Assembly (NCBI RefSeq): GCF_003932735.1
Contig: NZ_CP033611.1
Location: 648,156 to 712,155, forward strand
Source: Rickettsiales endosymbiont of Stachyamoeba lipophora
Lineage (GTDB): Bacteria; Pseudomonadota; Alphaproteobacteria; Rickettsiales; 33-17
Reading direction: 5' to 3'
DNA length: 64,000 nucleotides
This document shows positions 18,286 to 27,302 of the stretch, piece by piece. The position numbers were made by a program, and so were the translations under genes. The notes beneath the pieces are model-generated. The model made no database searches and had not been told where the DNA came from. It worked only from the letters and a program-made list of their open reading frames with translations. Numbering within the stretch: position 1 is the first letter of the stretch; every line of letters begins with the position of its first letter.

Positions 18286-19193
18286 CTAAATGCTCGCCTG
18301 TTGTTGAACGCTCCTGTGCTGTACAAAAGAGGCTGCTGTATCAATACCTATTCCATGTTCTTGTAATTTTGTTTTGAGAGCGATTATTATTTCTTTTTGC
18401 ATTTGTTCATCAATACTCATAGCATAAGGTTCAGGTAATTCTAAATGATGGGTTAATATGCATTTTGCATTTCCTTGATTATACCACCATTGTAATGCTT
18501 CACGTTCATAATAATGGCCTGCAGGATCCTTGATTGGTTCACGCATTATATCTTTATTAATTAAACAATCATACTTAGGGCATAGCTTTTTCTCAATATT
18601 ATGTTCTTCAAGCTGTTTTAGCAAAGCGTCAATTTCTTTACCTAAATCTGAACTTAAGTAGGAGTATACAATGATGAATCACTTACATGTTCATAATATG
18701 CTGTTCTTAATGATGCCAAACTAGCTGCATAATATCTTTGTTGAGCTTGGATTAAATCTCTTCCTGCTTGCTCTACACCTGCCCCTATATTAGAGCCAAA
18801 TTTTCTATCCAGATAAATGGAAGCCTCTAGCATACCATATAAACCCAGGCCGCTTAGAATGCATAATAATATTCCTATTCCGCTATAATAAAGTAATTTA
18901 TGTAGCCTTAAGGCATTATTATTTAATGCAGCTCCTGCTAAATATACGCCGCTTCCTCCTATCACGCCTGCGGTGGCGCTACTTAAAACCACCTTAAATA
19001 TTATTTTCTGCTAAAGAGTTAAAGAATTATAAAGTTTGCTTACTAAAGCTATGCCACTATCTAGGCCTAACTTATAAAGTGTACTAATATATTGTTTTAG
19101 CATAATAAGCCCTTTATTTAAAAATTCTTTGATCTTTGTAAAAATAATAATAAGATTTAGTGGTAGCATCGTATGTATCTTGCCTTGGGGCAT
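18286..19193 (-). pseudogene. Broken paralogue of the U-box protein
   Basis: Three minus-strand pieces line up with the intact U-box gene at 6084-7208. Piece 1 (19193-19014) starts M-P-Q like the paralogue and reaches L-Y-N-S-L-T, then meets an in-frame TAG at 19011-19013. Piece 2 continues in the same frame with the hydrophobic segments and ends at TAA 18654. A frameshift near 18655-18665 restores homology in a second frame: D-L-G-K-E-I-D, then the U-box with Y-D-C-L-I-N-K, E-P-I, Y-Y-E-R. The C-terminal module of the paralogue is absent; it stops about 25 residues after the U-box. The apparent start of piece 3 at 18624 is only a TTG inside homologous sequence. Piece 3 alone could be expressed as a small U-box protein. 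Confidence 0.8.
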
Positions 19194-19211
19194 AGATTCT
19201 CTGTTGATAAA

Positions 19212-20303
19212 TTATCTTTGTTGAGACGATGCTAGAGCTTGTTGCGAAGGTCCTGCTTCAGCTCTAATTTTTGCCTGCCACCAGTTTCGTTCAGTCACAG
19301 CCTGTTGAAATGGTATACGATCTTGTTCAGATAGCTGGTTTATTATTTTATCAATAATTTCAGTTCTAAATTGCTGCTCATCATCTAATTTAGCAAGTTT
19401 ATTGATTCTTTCCTCATTATTGTTTTTATTTAGAATTTTTTTGGTTTTCTTATCAACCATTTTTGTCCAAAAACTATTATCAGATGTGCTAGAAATATCG
19501 CGATTTAAGTTTAGTTGGCAAAGAGCTTCTGCTGTTTTAGCTCTAAGAACTTGCAGTTCTCTATTTTTTGTGCCTAGCCTTTCCTCTGCCTGATTAAGAT
19601 TTAGCTGTGATTGATTAGCAGCTTGCTGGACTATCTTGATTCGTGGAATTAATATACTAAGATTAAATTTCAATTGATTATATTCAGCTTGGGTTCTGCC
19701 TAAACTGTTTAATGCTTGCTCTGCAGCATCATATCTTTCTTTTGCTTGATCCATAACGGTTTTTAATTCGCTATATTTTTTAGCAGCAATATCACCTTCA
19801 ATTACTTTAACTATGCCATAACCTGCTGCTGCGCCTAAAGCTACCCCAGCTACTACAACTATTGCACCTGCTGCTACTGGAGTTGCGACTAAGCCTGTAG
19901 TGGCAGCTAGTTTAGTAGCAATAGCAGAACCAGCTATTTGTGCTGGTACAGTAGTTTGAGTTGATATTACTAATCCTGCTACTCCACCAACTATTGCGCC
20001 TTTCTTACTCGCCGCTGCTTCTAATTGTTTCTCATAGGCATGTATATTACTGAGATAGTTATCTCTTACTTGTGAGAAGTTATTATATTCTTGTTCTTTA
20101 TTAATGGTGTTTCTAAAAAGTGCGTTGTTTTCTATATTTTGTTTATTTGTATTTAATGTTGCAAGCAATACCTGCTTTGCTTGAAGTTGCACTGTGAATC
20201 CTCCTTTCTCTATTGCTAGCTGTGCAACCTCTAGCTCCAATATACCTAATTGAGCGAGTAGTTTCTGATATGATCCATTTAATGGATTTGGGTTGGGTAT
20301 TAT
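19212..20303 (-). CDS. Coiled-coil protein, paralogue of 7228-8418; start codon probably ATA
   Basis: Second copy of the coiled-coil/hydrophobic protein. From the likely start it has about 363 residues: short coiled coil, Ala/Val/Gly hydrophobic stretch (with A-G-V-A-L-G-A-A-A-G-Y-G), second coiled coil, and the shared C-terminal module (N-E-E-R, L-S-E-Q-D-R, T-E-R-N-W-W-Q, S-S-Q-Q-R). The first standard start in frame is TTG 20240, with no ribosome site. The homologous start lies upstream: AAAGGAG, seven bases, then ATA-ATA-CCC-AAC-CCA, where the paralogue reads ATG-ATG-ATA-CCA. So the original ATG has become ATA at 20303. Either translation now starts at a rare ATA or a weak TTG, or the gene is dying together with its partner. 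Confidence 0.6.
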   Translation of the reverse strand: MIPNPNPLNGSYQKLLAQLGILELEVAQLAIEKGGFTVQLQAKQVLLATLNTNKQNIENNALFRNTINKEQEYNNFSQVRDNYLSNIHAYEKQLEAAASKKGAIVGGVAGLVISTQTTVPAQIAGSAIATKLAATTGLVATPVAAGAIVVVAGVALGAAAGYGIVKVIEGDIAAKKYSELKTVMDQAKERYDAAEQALNSLGRTQAEYNQLKFNLSILIPRIKIVQQAANQSQLNLNQAEERLGTKNRELQVLRAKTAEALCQLNLNRDISSTSDNSFWTKMVDKKTKKILNKNNNEERINKLAKLDDEQQFRTEIIDKIINQLSEQDRIPFQQAVTERNWWQAKIRAEAGPSQQALASSQQR

Positions 20304-20596
20304 TGATATTCTCCTTTGTAGGCTTTATTTTATCACGCTTATATATATTAAATTTATATTAATATTAATATAATCCAGTTAAGTTAACTCAAGGTTGATA
20401 TGCAATCTAAAATTACCAGGAGGGGAAAACTTTATTTTTTTAACGCATTAAGTGAATGAAAAATGTTTTTATTGATTGCAAAGATTTATGCTATCAGTGA
20501 ACAAATGTTTATAAAGCTCTTCTTGTCAAATTCAGTATGGTTTTTTATAATTTAACTATAGGTTAGATTAATTATTTGTACTGCCAGCAAATCTAG
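20304..20596. promoter_or_regulatory. Leader region of the second cassette
   Basis: The stretch between the cassette and comM is AT-rich. At 20418-20450 an A-rich then T-rich block followed by A-A-C-G-C-A-T resembles the region upstream of the first cassette (8537-8570), supporting duplication of the leader with the genes. The strong Shine-Dalgarno AAGGAG lies at 20311-20316. No specific promoter could be assigned. Confidence 0.4.
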
Positions 20597-22126
20597 TTAA
20601 TATTTATAATAAATCTTCCTAAAGTTAATTGCCTCAGCTATTTGAGCTTTATCAATTTCTAAATCCTCAATGCCAGCAAGATCAGCTATGGTACGTGCCA
20701 CCCGTAATATTCTAGTATAGCTACGCATTGATAGTTTCATTTTTTCTATTGCTTGTTCGAGCAAAATTTTTGCTGGAGCAGAAAGCTGTACCATATTCTC
20801 AAGCACATGCCCTTCAAGCTCACTATTACTATTTATTGCTGTATTTTTATAACGTACATGTTGAATAGCTAAAGCATTTGCAACTCTTTTAGCAACATCT
20901 TTGCTAGATTCTTCTTTAGTTTCTTTGCGTAATTCATTTAAACTTAATGGCTGCAAGTTCACATGTAGATCAATCCGGTCGAGTAATGGTCCAGAAATTT
21001 TAGAAAGATACGTTTCAGCGCATCTTGGTGATTTACTGCACGCACGATCTGGATCATCCAAATAACCACAAGGACAGGGATTCATTGCTGCAATAAGTTG
21101 AAATTTAGCTGGATAGCTTACATGCGATTGGGCACGGGAAATAAGAACTTCCCCAGTTTCGATAGGCTGTCTTAAAGAATCTAAAACATTTCTAGAAAAT
21201 TCAGGTAGTTCATCTAGAAATAAAATGCCGTTATGTGCAAGTGAAATTTCGCCCGGCTTAACTCTTGGTCCGATGCCACCACCTACCATTGCTGCCATAG
21301 AGCATGAATGGTGAGGAGCTCTAAAGGGACGTTTATTTGAAAGTTTTCCTTCCTCTAAATTACCAGCAATACTTGCGATCACACTACTTTCCAGAATTTC
21401 TTGGGAATGCATCTCAGGCATTATACTTGGCAGCCTTTTAGCCAGCATTGATTTACCTGCGCCAGGTGGACCTGACATAAGCAAATTATGCCTGCCGGAA
21501 GCTGCAATTTCTAAAGCTCGCTTGGCTATGTGTTGACCTTTAATTTCTGCCATGTCATAAATTTTAGTAATGGCTTCAGTAATATTTTCAGTAGCCTTTT
21601 CTGGTAATGGTATTAATTCTTCGCCTTTAAAATGCTTAATGATATCTAAAAGATTTTTGGCACCAATTATTTTTTCAGAACCTGCCCAGATCGCTTCCTT
21701 ACCACTTATATAACCACAAACTACTCCTAATAAATTTTCGTTAGCATACATGGCAATTGGCAAAATTCCTGCCACATGGTTTATTCTGCCATCAAGAGAA
21801 AGTTCACCAGCAATAATATATTCATCTAAACAATCAACAGGAATAATTCCCATGCCAGCAAGCAAAGCTAATGCTATTGGTAAATCAAAATGGCTGCCTT
21901 CTTTAAATTGATCCGCCGGTGTTAAATTAACCGTAATTTTTTTGGCAGGTAACGCAAGCCCCATAGATTGAAGGGAGGCTCTTACTCGTTCTTTAGATTC
22001 ATTAACAGCTTTATCTGGTAGACCTACAATGACAAAAGAGGGTAATCCTTGAGCAATATGTACCTCAACATTGACTAAAATGGTTTTTAGACCTTTAAAA
22101 GTTACAGTTTTGGCGCAGGTAAACAT
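20597..22126 (-). CDS. comM: YifB/ComM family Mg-chelatase-like AAA+ ATPase
   Basis: ComM is a hexameric helicase that drives branch migration during integration of incoming DNA in natural transformation. About 509 residues from ATG 22126; an upstream in-frame ATG at 22168 would add 14 unconserved residues. N-terminal Lon-protease-like ChlI domain (about 1-170, with G-L-P-S-F-V-I-V-G-L-P-D), Walker A G-P-P-G-A-G-K-S near residue 220, Walker B L-F-L-D-E-L-P-E, sensor A-A-M-N-P-C-P-C-G and the C-terminal R-S-Y-T-R-I-L-R-V-A-R-T motif are all present. A recombination helper in a genome with a GTA-type cluster is notable, though ComM is widespread. Confidence 0.93.
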   Translation of the reverse strand: MFTCAKTVTFKGLKTILVNVEVHIAQGLPSFVIVGLPDKAVNESKERVRASLQSMGLALPAKKITVNLTPADQFKEGSHFDLPIALALLAGMGIIPVDCLDEYIIAGELSLDGRINHVAGILPIAMYANENLLGVVCGYISGKEAIWAGSEKIIGAKNLLDIIKHFKGEELIPLPEKATENITEAITKIYDMAEIKGQHIAKRALEIAASGRHNLLMSGPPGAGKSMLAKRLPSIMPEMHSQEILESSVIASIAGNLEEGKLSNKRPFRAPHHSCSMAAMVGGGIGPRVKPGEISLAHNGILFLDELPEFSRNVLDSLRQPIETGEVLISRAQSHVSYPAKFQLIAAMNPCPCGYLDDPDRACSKSPRCAETYLSKISGPLLDRIDLHVNLQPLSLNELRKETKEESSKDVAKRVANALAIQHVRYKNTAINSNSELEGHVLENMVQLSAPAKILLEQAIEKMKLSMRSYTRILRVARTIADLAGIEDLEIDKAQIAEAINFRKIYYKY

Positions 22127-22198
22127 AAAAATAGCTTTAAAGTTTAAATTAACTTTAAAGCTATACAATTAGTAGTGATAAAGATCAATTAATATTGA

Positions 22199-23299
22199 TT
22201 ATACATTAAACCTAAAGTGGAAGATATCTCCGTCTTTTACTAAGTATTCTTTACCTTCAAGTTTCATTTTTCCTACTTCTTTACAACCCGCTTCACCATT
22301 ATATTGAATAAAATCAGCGTAACTTATGGTTTCTGCGCGAATAAAACCTTTTTCAAAATCAGTATGAATTTCACCTGCTGCTTGGGGAGCAGTAGCACCA
22401 TTCTTTACTGTCCAAGCATGAGCTTCTTTAGGACCCACCGTGAAAAAGCTGATTAACCCTAACATTTTATAAGCTGCTCGTATAATCTTATTAAGGCCGG
22501 TTTCTTTAAGACCTAAGCTCTCTAAGAATTCTTGTTTTTCCTCAAGGCTTTCTAAAGTAGAAATTTCCGCTTCGATTTTACTAGAAATGATTACCATTTC
22601 AGTATTATGCGCTTGCGCAAGCGCTAATACTCTTGCAGTGTAATCATTACCACTCGCTGCTTCTTCCTCTAGCACGTTAGCTACAAATAATATCGGTTTA
22701 GCAGTTAAAAGCTGCATTAATTTTACTTGCTTTAGCTCCTCTGGATCAAAGGAGATAGATCGAACAGGCTTACCCTCTTCTAAGATTGGTATAATTTTTT
22801 TAGCAAGTTCTAGCTGCATGGCAGCTTCTTTATCTTGACCTCTAATTTTTTTTTCAAAGTTAGGGATTCTTTTTTGTAAACTATCAAGATCAGCGAGGAT
22901 TAACTCAAGTTCAATTACTTCTGCATCTCTTATAGGGTCTACATTACCGCTTACATGAGTGATATCTTCGTCTTCAAAGCATCTTAATACATGAATAATA
23001 GCATCAACCTCACGAATATTACCTAAAAATTGATTGCCTAACCCTTCACCTTTGCTAGCACCTTTCACTAATCCCGCAATATCCACAAATTCTAGCTGGG
23101 TAGGAATAATTTTTTTAGAACCTGCTATATGTGTTAATTTTTCTAATCTCTCATCCGGTACAGCCACAATGCCAACATTGGGCTCAATAGTACAAAATGG
23201 AAAATTGGCAGCCTCTGCTGCTTGAGTTGCTGTTAAAGCATTAAATAAAGTTGATTTACCAACGTTGGGTAACCCAACAATTCCACATGAAATACCCAT
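22199..23299 (-). CDS. ychF: Redox-regulated P-loop NTPase YchF (OLA1 family)
   Basis: A 366-residue Obg-like ATPase that binds ribosomes and influences stress response. G1 motif G-L-P-N-V-G-K-S-T is at residues 8-16, switch region D-I-A-G-L-V-K-G-A near 68, and the C-terminal TGS domain holds the G-A-T-A-P-Q-A-A-G-E-I-H-T-D-F and Y-L-V-K-D-G-D-I motifs. Normal length. It precedes comM by about 70 bp on the same strand and follows the SDHAF4-like gene, so the three may share a transcript. Confidence 0.96.
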   Translation of the reverse strand: MGISCGIVGLPNVGKSTLFNALTATQAAEAANFPFCTIEPNVGIVAVPDERLEKLTHIAGSKKIIPTQLEFVDIAGLVKGASKGEGLGNQFLGNIREVDAIIHVLRCFEDEDITHVSGNVDPIRDAEVIELELILADLDSLQKRIPNFEKKIRGQDKEAAMQLELAKKIIPILEEGKPVRSISFDPEELKQVKLMQLLTAKPILFVANVLEEEAASGNDYTARVLALAQAHNTEMVIISSKIEAEISTLESLEEKQEFLESLGLKETGLNKIIRAAYKMLGLISFFTVGPKEAHAWTVKNGATAPQAAGEIHTDFEKGFIRAETISYADFIQYNGEAGCKEVGKMKLEGKEYLVKDGDIFHFRFNV

Positions 23300-23315
23300 A
23301 ATAACCTTTTAAAAT

Positions 23316-23465
23316 TTAAAAATCTGAAACTCTGCCTTTGCGTTCCCAATCTCCATAACGAGTTGGCTCCGGACCAGACGGACCGCCAATCTCTTCTTTA
23401 GAGTCTTTTTGATTAACTTGTTGCTGTTGCGTGTCCTGTTCTTTGAAAGGATTTTTATTACTCAT
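23316..23465 (-). CDS. SDHAF4-like succinate dehydrogenase assembly factor (DUF1674)
   Basis: A 49-residue protein from ATG 23465. The N-terminal half is polar (Q, K, N), and the C-terminal half holds the hallmark of the DUF1674/SDHAF4 family: G-G-P[16 protein letters not shown], then S-D-F at the very end. The eukaryotic and bacterial relatives help flavinylated SdhA enter complex II. Very short but the signature is nearly complete. It sits 16 bp upstream of ychF. Confidence 0.88.
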   Translation of the reverse strand: MSNKNPFKEQDTQQQQVNQKDSKEEIGGPSGPEPTRYGDWERKGRVSDF

Positions 23466-23554
23466 TTATTTTCCTATTATATTCATTTGACAAAAATAGT
23501 GAGATTACAGTAACAAGTAAACCATCTGAAACCTCATGGGACAATATAGTTTAA

Positions 23555-24292
23555 ATGACCAAATTCGTACCTAGAATATATTACCCAAATCCAATTTTGC
23601 CAACCCAAGAAATGATATTAGTAGATGAATTGTTTCATTATCTTGCGAGCGTATTAAAAGCTAAAGTGGGTACTAGTCTTAAAATATTTAATGCTGATGA
23701 TGGTGAATTTGAAGCGGTAGTCGTTGCTAAAGAAAATAAAAAAATTATAATTCGTGTAAGCAATAAAATTGCTAAAGTAATGCGCTCTACTCCTAGCATT
23801 AGGCTATGCTTTAGTCCTATTAAGCCGCATAGAATGCATGATTTAATCGAAAAAGGTACCGAGCTTGGGATAACCGAATTCCAACCCATTATTATGCAGC
23901 ATAGTATAGTAAGAGAATTTAATGTAAGTAAATATAATAAAGTGGCTATTGAAGCTACTGAGCAATCTGAAAGATTTACAGTGCCTATATTTAAACCTCA
24001 ACTTTCTTTTGAAGATTTTATAGAGATTTATCAAGAAGAGCAAATTTTATGGGCTAATGAGAATGAAGAAAATGTACAAAATATTTTCCCCAAAGCTAGC
24101 TTTAGGTGTTATAATATGTTGATTGGTCCTGAAGGAGGCTTTAGTGGCCAAGAAAAAGAAATTTTAACAAGACTGCCTAATGTACAAAGCGTAAGTTTAG
24201 GTAAGTTTATATTAAGAGCTGAAACAGCAGCTTTTAGTTTAATATCATGGATAAATTTTATAAATTTAGATGACACACCAGCAAATCAATAA
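23555..24292 (+). CDS. rsmE: 16S rRNA (uracil-1498-N3)-methyltransferase RsmE
   Basis: A SPOUT-class methyltransferase modifying U1498 in the decoding region of 16S rRNA. 245 residues: N-terminal PUA-like domain (about 1-75) and a C-terminal trefoil-knot domain with E-K-G-T-E-L-G-I-T-E-F near 100, L-I-G-P-E-G-G-F-S near 190 and L-G-K-F-I-L-R-A-E-T-A-A near 215, all characteristic. It overlaps gshA by 23 bp. Confidence 0.94.
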   Translation: MTKFVPRIYYPNPILPTQEMILVDELFHYLASVLKAKVGTSLKIFNADDGEFEAVVVAKENKKIIIRVSNKIAKVMRSTPSIRLCFSPIKPHRMHDLIEKGTELGITEFQPIIMQHSIVREFNVSKYNKVAIEATEQSERFTVPIFKPQLSFEDFIEIYQEEQILWANENEENVQNIFPKASFRCYNMLIGPEGGFSGQEKEILTRLPNVQSVSLGKFILRAETAAFSLISWINFINLDDTPANQ

Positions 24293-25454
24293 CATATTAA
24301 AATACGAACAAGAAATTGATAGTTGGTTTAGTAGCCAACTTATCAATAAGAGTGGTAAAATATTTTATGCATCAGTTGATATCCGCAATTCTGGAAGTAA
24401 AATTGCACCTATTGATGTAAATGTGTTTCCTGCTGGATTTAATAATTTAGATGAGCGCGAAATGACAGTTGCAAAGTCTGCAGCAACTAAATTTATTAAG
24501 GAGTATTATCCTCAAACCACACGAATCTTACTTATTACTGAAGATCATAGCCGTAATTTATTTTATTTCGATAATATATATGCTTTATGCCAAATTTTAG
24601 CAGAATTTGAAGTTACTTTATCCAATTTTGATATTCAAGCCCCTCAAGAATTTAAAAGTAATAATGGTAATTTATTATCCTATGTTCCTTTAAAAATAGT
24701 AGATAATTATTTGGTAGATAATAAAAATCATCCTTTTGATTTAATCATATTAAATAATGATTTAAGCAAGGGGATTAGAGATATTTTTACTAAAATATCC
24801 AATCCTATTATTCCGCATTATCTTTTGGGTTGGTATAATCGTAAGAAATCTGATTATTTTGATTGTTATAACAAAGTAGCCACCCAGTTTTGTAACCAGT
24901 TTAGCCTTAATCCTGCATATCTAACTACTTTGCATGAAACTTGTAGTGAAATAGATTTCAAAAACCAACAAAACTTTCAATGTATAGCAAATAAGATAGG
25001 AAGCTTGCTCGCTAAACTTAGAACTCAGTATATTGAATTGGGAATTGACCATGAACCATATTTATTTGTGAAGGCTGACCGTGGTACCTATGGAATGGGT
25101 ATAATGACCGTAAAGCAAAAACAAGATATGGAAATGATTAATAAAGATATGCGCAAAAAAATGCAAACTATTAAAGAAGGCGTTTCTAATACCGATCTTA
25201 TTTTACAAGAAGGCATACCAACTATTGACCAACTCGATCAAAATCCTTGCGAGCCGATGAGATACTTAATAGATCATCAGGTGGTCGGCGAATTTACCCG
25301 AGTGAATATTGCTCGTGATGCTTATAGCAATTTAAATTCTAAAGGAATGTATTTTGCTAAAAATAATTTCAATGAAACTTCTAATAAAATATATAAAATA
25401 ATTGCACGTCTTGCCTCTGTTGCACTAGAACTAGAATTGCAATCTAAGCTTTAA
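24270..25454 (+). CDS. gshA: Glutamate-cysteine ligase, Acidithiobacillus-type GshA
   Basis: First enzyme of glutathione synthesis, joining glutamate and cysteine. The 394-residue protein resembles the compact GshA family first defined in Acidithiobacillus, unrelated in length and sequence to enterobacterial GshA. Visible features are S-V-D-I-R-N-S-G-S-K-I-A-P-I-D near residue 35, N-V-F-P-A-G-F-N-N-L next, and V-K-A-D-R-G-T-Y-G-M-G-I near 270, an ATP-grasp-like loop. It starts inside rsmE and meets the capD-like gene tail to tail with an 11-bp overlap. Assignment is from these motifs; substrate use is inferred. Confidence 0.85.
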   Translation: MTHQQINNILKYEQEIDSWFSSQLINKSGKIFYASVDIRNSGSKIAPIDVNVFPAGFNNLDEREMTVAKSAATKFIKEYYPQTTRILLITEDHSRNLFYFDNIYALCQILAEFEVTLSNFDIQAPQEFKSNNGNLLSYVPLKIVDNYLVDNKNHPFDLIILNNDLSKGIRDIFTKISNPIIPHYLLGWYNRKKSDYFDCYNKVATQFCNQFSLNPAYLTTLHETCSEIDFKNQQNFQCIANKIGSLLAKLRTQYIELGIDHEPYLFVKADRGTYGMGIMTVKQKQDMEMINKDMRKKMQTIKEGVSNTDLILQEGIPTIDQLDQNPCEPMRYLIDHQVVGEFTRVNIARDAYSNLNSKGMYFAKNNFNETSNKIYKIIARLASVALELELQSKL

Positions 25455-27297
25455 ACTCAGTCAGGTATTTTTTTAATATTATAGGAACTTGTAGTTCGTT
25501 ACATTCGCTAATAACTTGCACTAGTTGTTTTAAAAACTCTTCATTAATAATATTATGGCAATTAAATTTGCTAAACATTAAATCCTGATGCTTTGTATCA
25601 ATTTGCTCTTCGTGAGAATATACTAGCTCTTCGAATAGCTTCTCTCCTGGTCTAAGCCCTGTATAAGTTATTTTGATATCTTTTTCGGGTTTTAAACCGG
25701 TTAATCTAATCATACGGCTAGCTAAATCATAAATTTTAACTGCATTTCCCATATTTAATATAAAAATACCGTTGCTATATTCTTTTTCAGCAATACCAAG
25801 GCTTACAGCATTTAATACTAAAGTAACCGCTTCTTTAATAGTCATAAAGAAACGGGTTATCTCAGGATGAGTAATAGTAATAGGACCACCTTCTTGAATT
25901 TGTTTAGCAAACAGAGGAATAACAGATCCAGATGATCCAAGCACATTGCCAAACCTAACAGTAATAAATTTTGTTGCAGTTCCTAAGTTATTACAATAAT
26001 TCATGTAATATTCAGCCATTCTTTTAGTAGCGCCCATCACGTTGCTTGGATTGACCGCTTTATCAGTTGAGATTAAAATTATAGCTTCTAAGTTATGTTT
26101 TAAACTCAGATCGCAAATGTTTTTAGTGCCTAAAAAGTTAGTAGTTAATGCTTCTATAGTATTAAGTTCAGCTATCGGTACATGTTTAAGAGCAGCTGCA
26201 TGAAATATAATGTTTGGTTTGTACTTTGATATATGAGCATCTATTAAGCCTAATGATCGGACATCGCCTATTTTATATACAATTAGGTTACCATAGCTTT
26301 TAAACTCTTCGTTAGTTGCATAAAGATTATATTCAGATGAATCAATAATAATAATTTTTGCCGGGTTATAGCTAATAATTTGCCTTAAAATTTCACCGCC
26401 AATTGTACCGCCCCCGCCTGTAATCATAATTACTTTATTTGATAAAGTCTCTTGAATTTCTTGGGTTGCTGCTATTACCTGCGGTCGTCCTAATAAATCT
26501 TCGAGAACAATAGGATTTACTTTTTGCTCTCCATCATTGGTATTGTCAATTTCGTTGACACTAGGAATCTTAGCAATAGTCAGACCGAGCTTACCTGCGT
26601 ATTCTAAATAATAATTTAATTCATTAATAGGAAAATTTTGGCTAATGACTATTTTTTGAGGGAGTTCACCATTTAATTTAAGTTTTGGTAATAATACTGG
26701 AAGCTCTTCGATTTTTCCAATAATAGGTACATTATGGATAAATCTACCTTTCCTTGAATCTTTATCATCAATAATGCCAATTACTATATATTCACTTTTT
26801 TTATTACGATTAGTACTACGAATAAAATTTTCACTTTGAGGAGTGACACCCATCACTAATACTTGAATTTTTTTACGATAATCTCCGATAATACCAAGTT
26901 GTACCTGATATTCTCGTATAATACGCCAGGCTACCCTAGGGCTAATCAGCAAAGTGTTCAGCAATATATAGTGAATTAGCAGTACTGAGCGGGGGATATT
27001 TTCAAGCCTTAAAAAGATAAAGAGCCCTATCCATAAAATCAAACAATAATAATTTGTATATTTTAATACTTTAATTGCATCAGGCAGTGAGAAGTAACGT
27101 AAAATTACTCTATGGATAGTAAATATATATTGAAAAATTATGCTTAAGATACTTCCTAGCATTATTGAAGCTATTATCTCTTCTCCGGCAAATAAAATAT
27201 CGTCGCCAAGCCTTATAAAAACTGCTAAGGAAAAAGATAAAATTGTTATAAAAAAATCATGAGAGAAAATAACTATATTTTTCAAGTTAAGTTTCAT
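25444..27297 (-). CDS. Membrane nucleotide-sugar 4,6-dehydratase (PglF/WbpM/CapD type)
   Basis: A 617-residue enzyme for making deoxyamino sugars for surface polysaccharide. Four N-terminal membrane helices (about 8-115), a middle Rossmann-like domain (about 145-260), then an SDR dehydratase domain with M-I-T-G-G-G-G-T-I-G near residue 290, Y-A-T-N-E near 325 and S-T-D-K-A-V-N-P-S-N-V-M-G-A-T-K near 405. As in PglF/WbpM the catalytic Tyr position is Met (Ser-Met-Lys triad). It is the last gene of the run rpmB-pgeF-ccmC-fdxA and ends inside gshA. Suggests that LPS or another glycan carries modified sugars. Confidence 0.9.
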   Translation of the reverse strand: MKLNLKNIVIFSHDFFITILSFSLAVFIRLGDDILFAGEEIIASIMLGSILSIIFQYIFTIHRVILRYFSLPDAIKVLKYTNYYCLILWIGLFIFLRLENIPRSVLLIHYILLNTLLISPRVAWRIIREYQVQLGIIGDYRKKIQVLVMGVTPQSENFIRSTNRNKKSEYIVIGIIDDKDSRKGRFIHNVPIIGKIEELPVLLPKLKLNGELPQKIVISQNFPINELNYYLEYAGKLGLTIAKIPSVNEIDNTNDGEQKVNPIVLEDLLGRPQVIAATQEIQETLSNKVIMITGGGGTIGGEILRQIISYNPAKIIIIDSSEYNLYATNEEFKSYGNLIVYKIGDVRSLGLIDAHISKYKPNIIFHAAALKHVPIAELNTIEALTTNFLGTKNICDLSLKHNLEAIILISTDKAVNPSNVMGATKRMAEYYMNYCNNLGTATKFITVRFGNVLGSSGSVIPLFAKQIQEGGPITITHPEITRFFMTIKEAVTLVLNAVSLGIAEKEYSNGIFILNMGNAVKIYDLASRMIRLTGLKPEKDIKITYTGLRPGEKLFEELVYSHEEQIDTKHQDLMFSKFNCHNIINEEFLKQLVQVISECNELQVPIILKKYLTEFKA

Positions 27298-27302
27298 CTA
27301 AG

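Noticed and set aside
20240-20240. TTG as the natural start of the second coiled-coil gene
   Set aside because: No Shine-Dalgarno in front of it, and homology with the paralogue extends 21 codons further upstream to a position with a perfect ribosome site.
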